Assembly: GCF_001629705.1 (NCBI RefSeq)
Contig: NZ_CP015378.1
Span: 124,001-188,000, forward strand
DNA: 64,000 bases
Direction of reading: 5' to 3'
Source: Fictibacillus phosphorivorans
Lineage (GTDB): Bacteria; Bacillota; Bacilli; Bacillales; Fictibacillaceae
How positions within the stretch are numbered: the first letter of the stretch is position 1; every line of letters starts with the position of its first letter. A model generated the notes under the pieces. It saw only the letters and a list, made by a program, of their open reading frames with translations, had not been told where the DNA came from and searched no databases. Of the stretch, positions 61,833-64,000 are shown in pieces. The position numbers were made by a program, and so were the translations under genes.

Positions 61833-62006
61833 CTATCTCCACGACGCACCGATGATGATGAGAAGGATAAATAGCACGACAATTAAAGCGAAAACGCCGC
61901 CTCCGCCGCCGTAACCGCCATATCCGTAGCCGCATGGGGTGTAGCAACCATAACCGTAACCTGGATAACCCCAGTTACGTTCTTGTTTCTGTCTTTTTCC
62001 AAACAT
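61833..62006 (-). CDS. YjcZ-type glycine-rich sporulation peptide
   Basis: A 57-residue frame: basic N-terminus [10 protein letters not shown], a Gly/Tyr-rich part ([18 protein letters not shown]), then a membrane helix [17 protein letters not shown] ending WR. This matches the YjcZ family of small sporulation proteins. SD AAGGAGG. A CATACACTA box about 55 bp upstream (minus strand, near 62052-62060) resembles a sigma-E/K -10 but lacks a clear -35. Confidence 0.82.
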   Translation of the reverse strand: MFGKRQKQERNWGYPGYGYGCYTPCGYGYGGYGGGGGVFALIVVLFILLIIIGASWR

Positions 62007-62134
62007 GCTGTAAGTCCTCCTTCTTTCTTGTGCCTTATGCTTTCACCTTAGTGTATGTCCCAGAAGAAGGAGTGACATGGACAAAATCCTAATGAAATTG
62101 AAAAAGTTTTATGGAAAATTAGGAGGACATGCTA

Positions 62135-62623
62135 ATGAGTGAAGTGATCATGCAGTATTGCAGTTTAGTAAATTGGCTTCAGGAACTAAAAGGAATGCCG
62201 GAGGAACACTGGCTAGAGCCTATTCAAGAAGATAAGTGGTCTACAGGTGAAATCATTGCTCATATTAAGGCATGGGATATATTTGTTTGGGATGAAAGGT
62301 TTTCGTATTTTATAAAGAGATCTAACATAACACCTAAAAAAGGGGATGTAGAAGAAATAAATAGAAATGCCGCTCAAGAAGCAAAATGTGGGATTTCCAA
62401 GAATGCTTTAATTGATAAAGTGATTGAGTGTAGACGTGTCTTATCTAGAAAGCTTCAAGAGCTGCCAATTGCTATTTGGGAAGAGAAAATACAAATAGGA
62501 GATTCCTGGATTACATTATGTGAATATATCAAGGGTATGGTTGAACACGATAATCATCATAGACAGCAAATTGAAAAATACCTTTTGAACAAAGGGATTG
62601 AACTCTTCAAACAAGAAGTATAA
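62135..62623 (+). CDS. DinB-fold protein
   Basis: 162 residues from ATG 62135, 8 bp after AGGAGG. The four-helix DinB/YfiT fold is suggested by KWSTGEIIAHIKAWD and MVEHDNHHRQQIEKYL, whose three His could bind a metal. Members are metal-dependent hydrolases or thiol transferases; the substrate is unknown. A terminator follows. Confidence 0.82.
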   Translation: MSEVIMQYCSLVNWLQELKGMPEEHWLEPIQEDKWSTGEIIAHIKAWDIFVWDERFSYFIKRSNITPKKGDVEEINRNAAQEAKCGISKNALIDKVIECRRVLSRKLQELPIAIWEEKIQIGDSWITLCEYIKGMVEHDNHHRQQIEKYLLNKGIELFKQEV

Positions 62624-62687
62624 CCGTGTAGGAAATAAAGTCGAATTTCCCCGGAAATTATCTTAGGAAATAATGGAAACCTTTAAA

Positions 62688-62719
62688 AGAGCTTCTATCA
62701 AGACAGAAGTTCTTTTTTT
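62688..62719 (+). terminator. Terminator after the DinB-fold gene
   Basis: AGAGCTTCT and AGAAGTTCT arms, with one G-T pair, are followed by TTTTTT. Confidence 0.75.
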
Positions 62720-62755
62720 CGTTAACATAAAAGAAAAACGAATTAAAGAGGACTT

Positions 62756-63625
62756 ATGGATACAGTAACTCACACATTGTTTGGTCTAACGTTGTATGGC
62801 GCTGCAAATAAAATGAATATGGACAAGTCACATAAGAGAGCATTGTTGTTTACGACAGTGGTCGGCAGTCAGATTCCTGATATTGATGTGGTCGTAAACC
62901 TTACAGAAACGGGTCGCATCATGCAGCAGATGTGGCATAGAGGATTAACCCATTCGTTTTTCCTTGTTCCTGTTTGGGGAATCATCATCTATCTTCTTAG
63001 TAGGATTTTATTTAAGGTGAAAGATCGAAGGCTGTTCTACTGGGCGCTCTTAGCTGTATTTATTCATAACACGAGTGATCTCTTTAACACATGGGGAACA
63101 GGGTACTTAGAGCCCTTTACGAGCTATCGAGTCACATTTGGAACGATTTCAATCGTGGATTTTGTATTTTGGTTCTTGATGCTCGCGGGTTATATCGTTT
63201 CAAGAAAAAAAGAACCATCCAATCGTTTTAAAGTTTTCCGCGTGGTATGGATCTTAATGGTTGTCCATGTTGCAGTTCAATCGTTACAAGGTTATGTGAT
63301 CTATAGTGAAGCAAAAGAAAAGTATGACGAGGTTGCATTAGCGGCTGGATTTGTTCCTACCCAATTTCAAGTAATCGGAAAAAAAGATAGCAAAGTAGAG
63401 ATTGTAAAAGATAGTATATTTATTAAACCAGAAGTAGAGCATGTGTTGGTTTCTAGCGATGAAGCTGATTTAGAGCCGCTTTTTGCAGAGAACCCACGCG
63501 CAAAAACCCTTTACGACTGGTCTCCATTCGTGGTTGTGGTTGAAGAAGAAGAGAAGCTAGGGATCTATGATCCTCGGTTTTATCGTAATGGAGAATCCTT
63601 TTTGTATGAGTTCATAGAAAAGTAA
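62756..63625 (+). CDS. YfhP-like membrane-bound metal-dependent hydrolase
   Basis: 289 residues. The N-terminal MDTVTHTLFGL and the HRGLTHSFF and HNTSDLFNTWG motifs are those of the DUF457/YdjM family of membrane metal-dependent hydrolases, with four to five helices. A soluble C-terminal domain of about 110 residues follows. The function is not established. Confidence 0.85.
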   Translation: MDTVTHTLFGLTLYGAANKMNMDKSHKRALLFTTVVGSQIPDIDVVVNLTETGRIMQQMWHRGLTHSFFLVPVWGIIIYLLSRILFKVKDRRLFYWALLAVFIHNTSDLFNTWGTGYLEPFTSYRVTFGTISIVDFVFWFLMLAGYIVSRKKEPSNRFKVFRVVWILMVVHVAVQSLQGYVIYSEAKEKYDEVALAAGFVPTQFQVIGKKDSKVEIVKDSIFIKPEVEHVLVSSDEADLEPLFAENPRAKTLYDWSPFVVVVEEEEKLGIYDPRFYRNGESFLYEFIEK

Positions 63626-63652
63626 CCCGCTAATTTTAGCGGGTTACTTTTT
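63618..63652. terminator. Bidirectional terminator at the end of the YfhP-like gene
   Basis: AAAGTAACCCGCTAA and TTAGCGGGTTACTTT form a perfect stem with a T run, between convergent genes. Confidence 0.92.
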
Positions 63653-63655
63653 TGA

Positions 63656-64000
63656 TTATGGTGTAGTCGTTGTTCCAGATGTTCCAGCGCCTGGTCCTGT
63701 TCCCGTTCCTTCACCACCGTCCGCTGGTGGTGGTTCAGTCGGAGGAGGATCTGTTGTCGGAGGAGGTTCTGTTGGAGGTGGATCTGGTACTGTCGGTGGA
63801 TCTTCAGGTTCTGGTGTTGTACCAGGATCATCAGGGTTGTCATCTTGTGGTGGTGGAGGATCAGCCTCATCCTCCGGCTTTGTTGTAGGCGGCTCTGTTT
63901 GTTTTTCATCTTCTTTCTTTTTCTCTTCTTCTTTAGCCTTATCGGAATCTTTCTTCTTGTCATCCTTGTTCTTCTCTTTGTTGTTCTTGTTGCTTTTCGT
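63656..64000 (-). CDS. C-terminal tail of a probable class A penicillin-binding protein (partial)
   Basis: The last 115 codons of a minus-strand gene entering from the window edge. A Lys/Glu-rich stretch (KEEEKKKEDEK) leads to Pro/Thr/Asp/Glu repeats (PPTEPPPTTDPPPTE) and ends GTSGTTTTP. Such tails occur on PBP1A-type wall synthases of Bacillaceae, but the catalytic domains are outside the window. Confidence 0.5.
   Translation of the reverse strand, partial: TKSNKNNKEKNKDDKKKDSDKAKEEEKKKEDEKQTEPPTTKPEDEADPPPPQDDNPDDPGTTPEPEDPPTVPDPPPTEPPPTTDPPPTEPPPADGGEGTGTGPGAGTSGTTTTP

Noticed and set aside
63670..63888. Plus-strand 72-residue frame rich in Val and Leu
   Set aside because: It is the shadow of the Pro/Thr-rich minus-strand tail and shows only the complementary repeat pattern.

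Overview
The window is chromosomal DNA of a low-GC, endospore-forming member of the Bacillaceae. The evidence is the Bacillus-type gene order (S10/spc/alpha ribosomal operons, ecfA1-ecfA2-ecfT-truA, rplM-rpsI, cwlD-salA-gerD-kbaA-pdaB, sigW-rsiW, cdaA-cdaR-glmM-glmS), germination and sporulation genes, and a Bacillus-like 16S sequence. The genus is not provable by eye; a Fictibacillus-like organism would fit, as inference.

Layout. 1-12.4 kb holds the end of the S10 operon, the spc and alpha operons, secY, adk, map, infA and rpoA, co-directional and tightly packed. 12.7-17 kb holds the ECF transporter energizing module, truA and rplM-rpsI with a leader. 17.3-22.5 kb holds ybaK-like, cwlD, salA/mrp, gerD, kbaA and pdaB. 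22.5-28.6 kb is a 16S-23S-5S operon with eight tRNAs (Asn, Thr, Glu, Val, Thr, Tyr, Gly, Ala). 29-37.5 kb holds arginase, a Spo0E-like phosphatase, sigW-rsiW with a consensus sigma-W promoter, the c-di-AMP synthase operon with glmM, and glmS behind its ribozyme.

The main accessory feature is a complete 18.8-kb Tn7-like transposon (37573-56346) at the classical attTn7 site 20-24 bp after the glmS stop. It has matching TGT...ACA ends, four contiguous 20-bp candidate TnsB sites at the glmS-proximal end and three spaced ones at the distal end, a 5-bp CTCCT target duplication, and tnsA-tnsB-tnsC-tnsD(tniQ). Its insertion cuts the glmS terminator hairpin in two, and the element has its own terminator just inside the glmS-proximal end. 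The cargo looks like a defence island: a RloC/PrrC-like AAA ATPase with a zinc hook and a candidate anticodon-nuclease triad, a GIY-YIG protein, an McrB/McrC-like pair, a CBASS-like nucleotidyltransferase with a four-helix membrane effector and a further membrane protein, and several unknown genes. No CRISPR array, cas gene, tnsE or second tniQ is visible.

57-64 kb returns to ordinary chromosome: an ABC exporter, a YdaG-like stress protein, a lipoprotein with two oligopeptide-type permeases, a YjcZ-type glycine-rich peptide, a DinB-fold protein, a YfhP-like membrane protein and the C-terminal tail of a probable class A penicillin-binding protein. A palindromic intergenic repeat of about 129 bp occurs three times (12.5, 18.6 and 56.4 kb), with a diverged composite relative at 56.7 kb.
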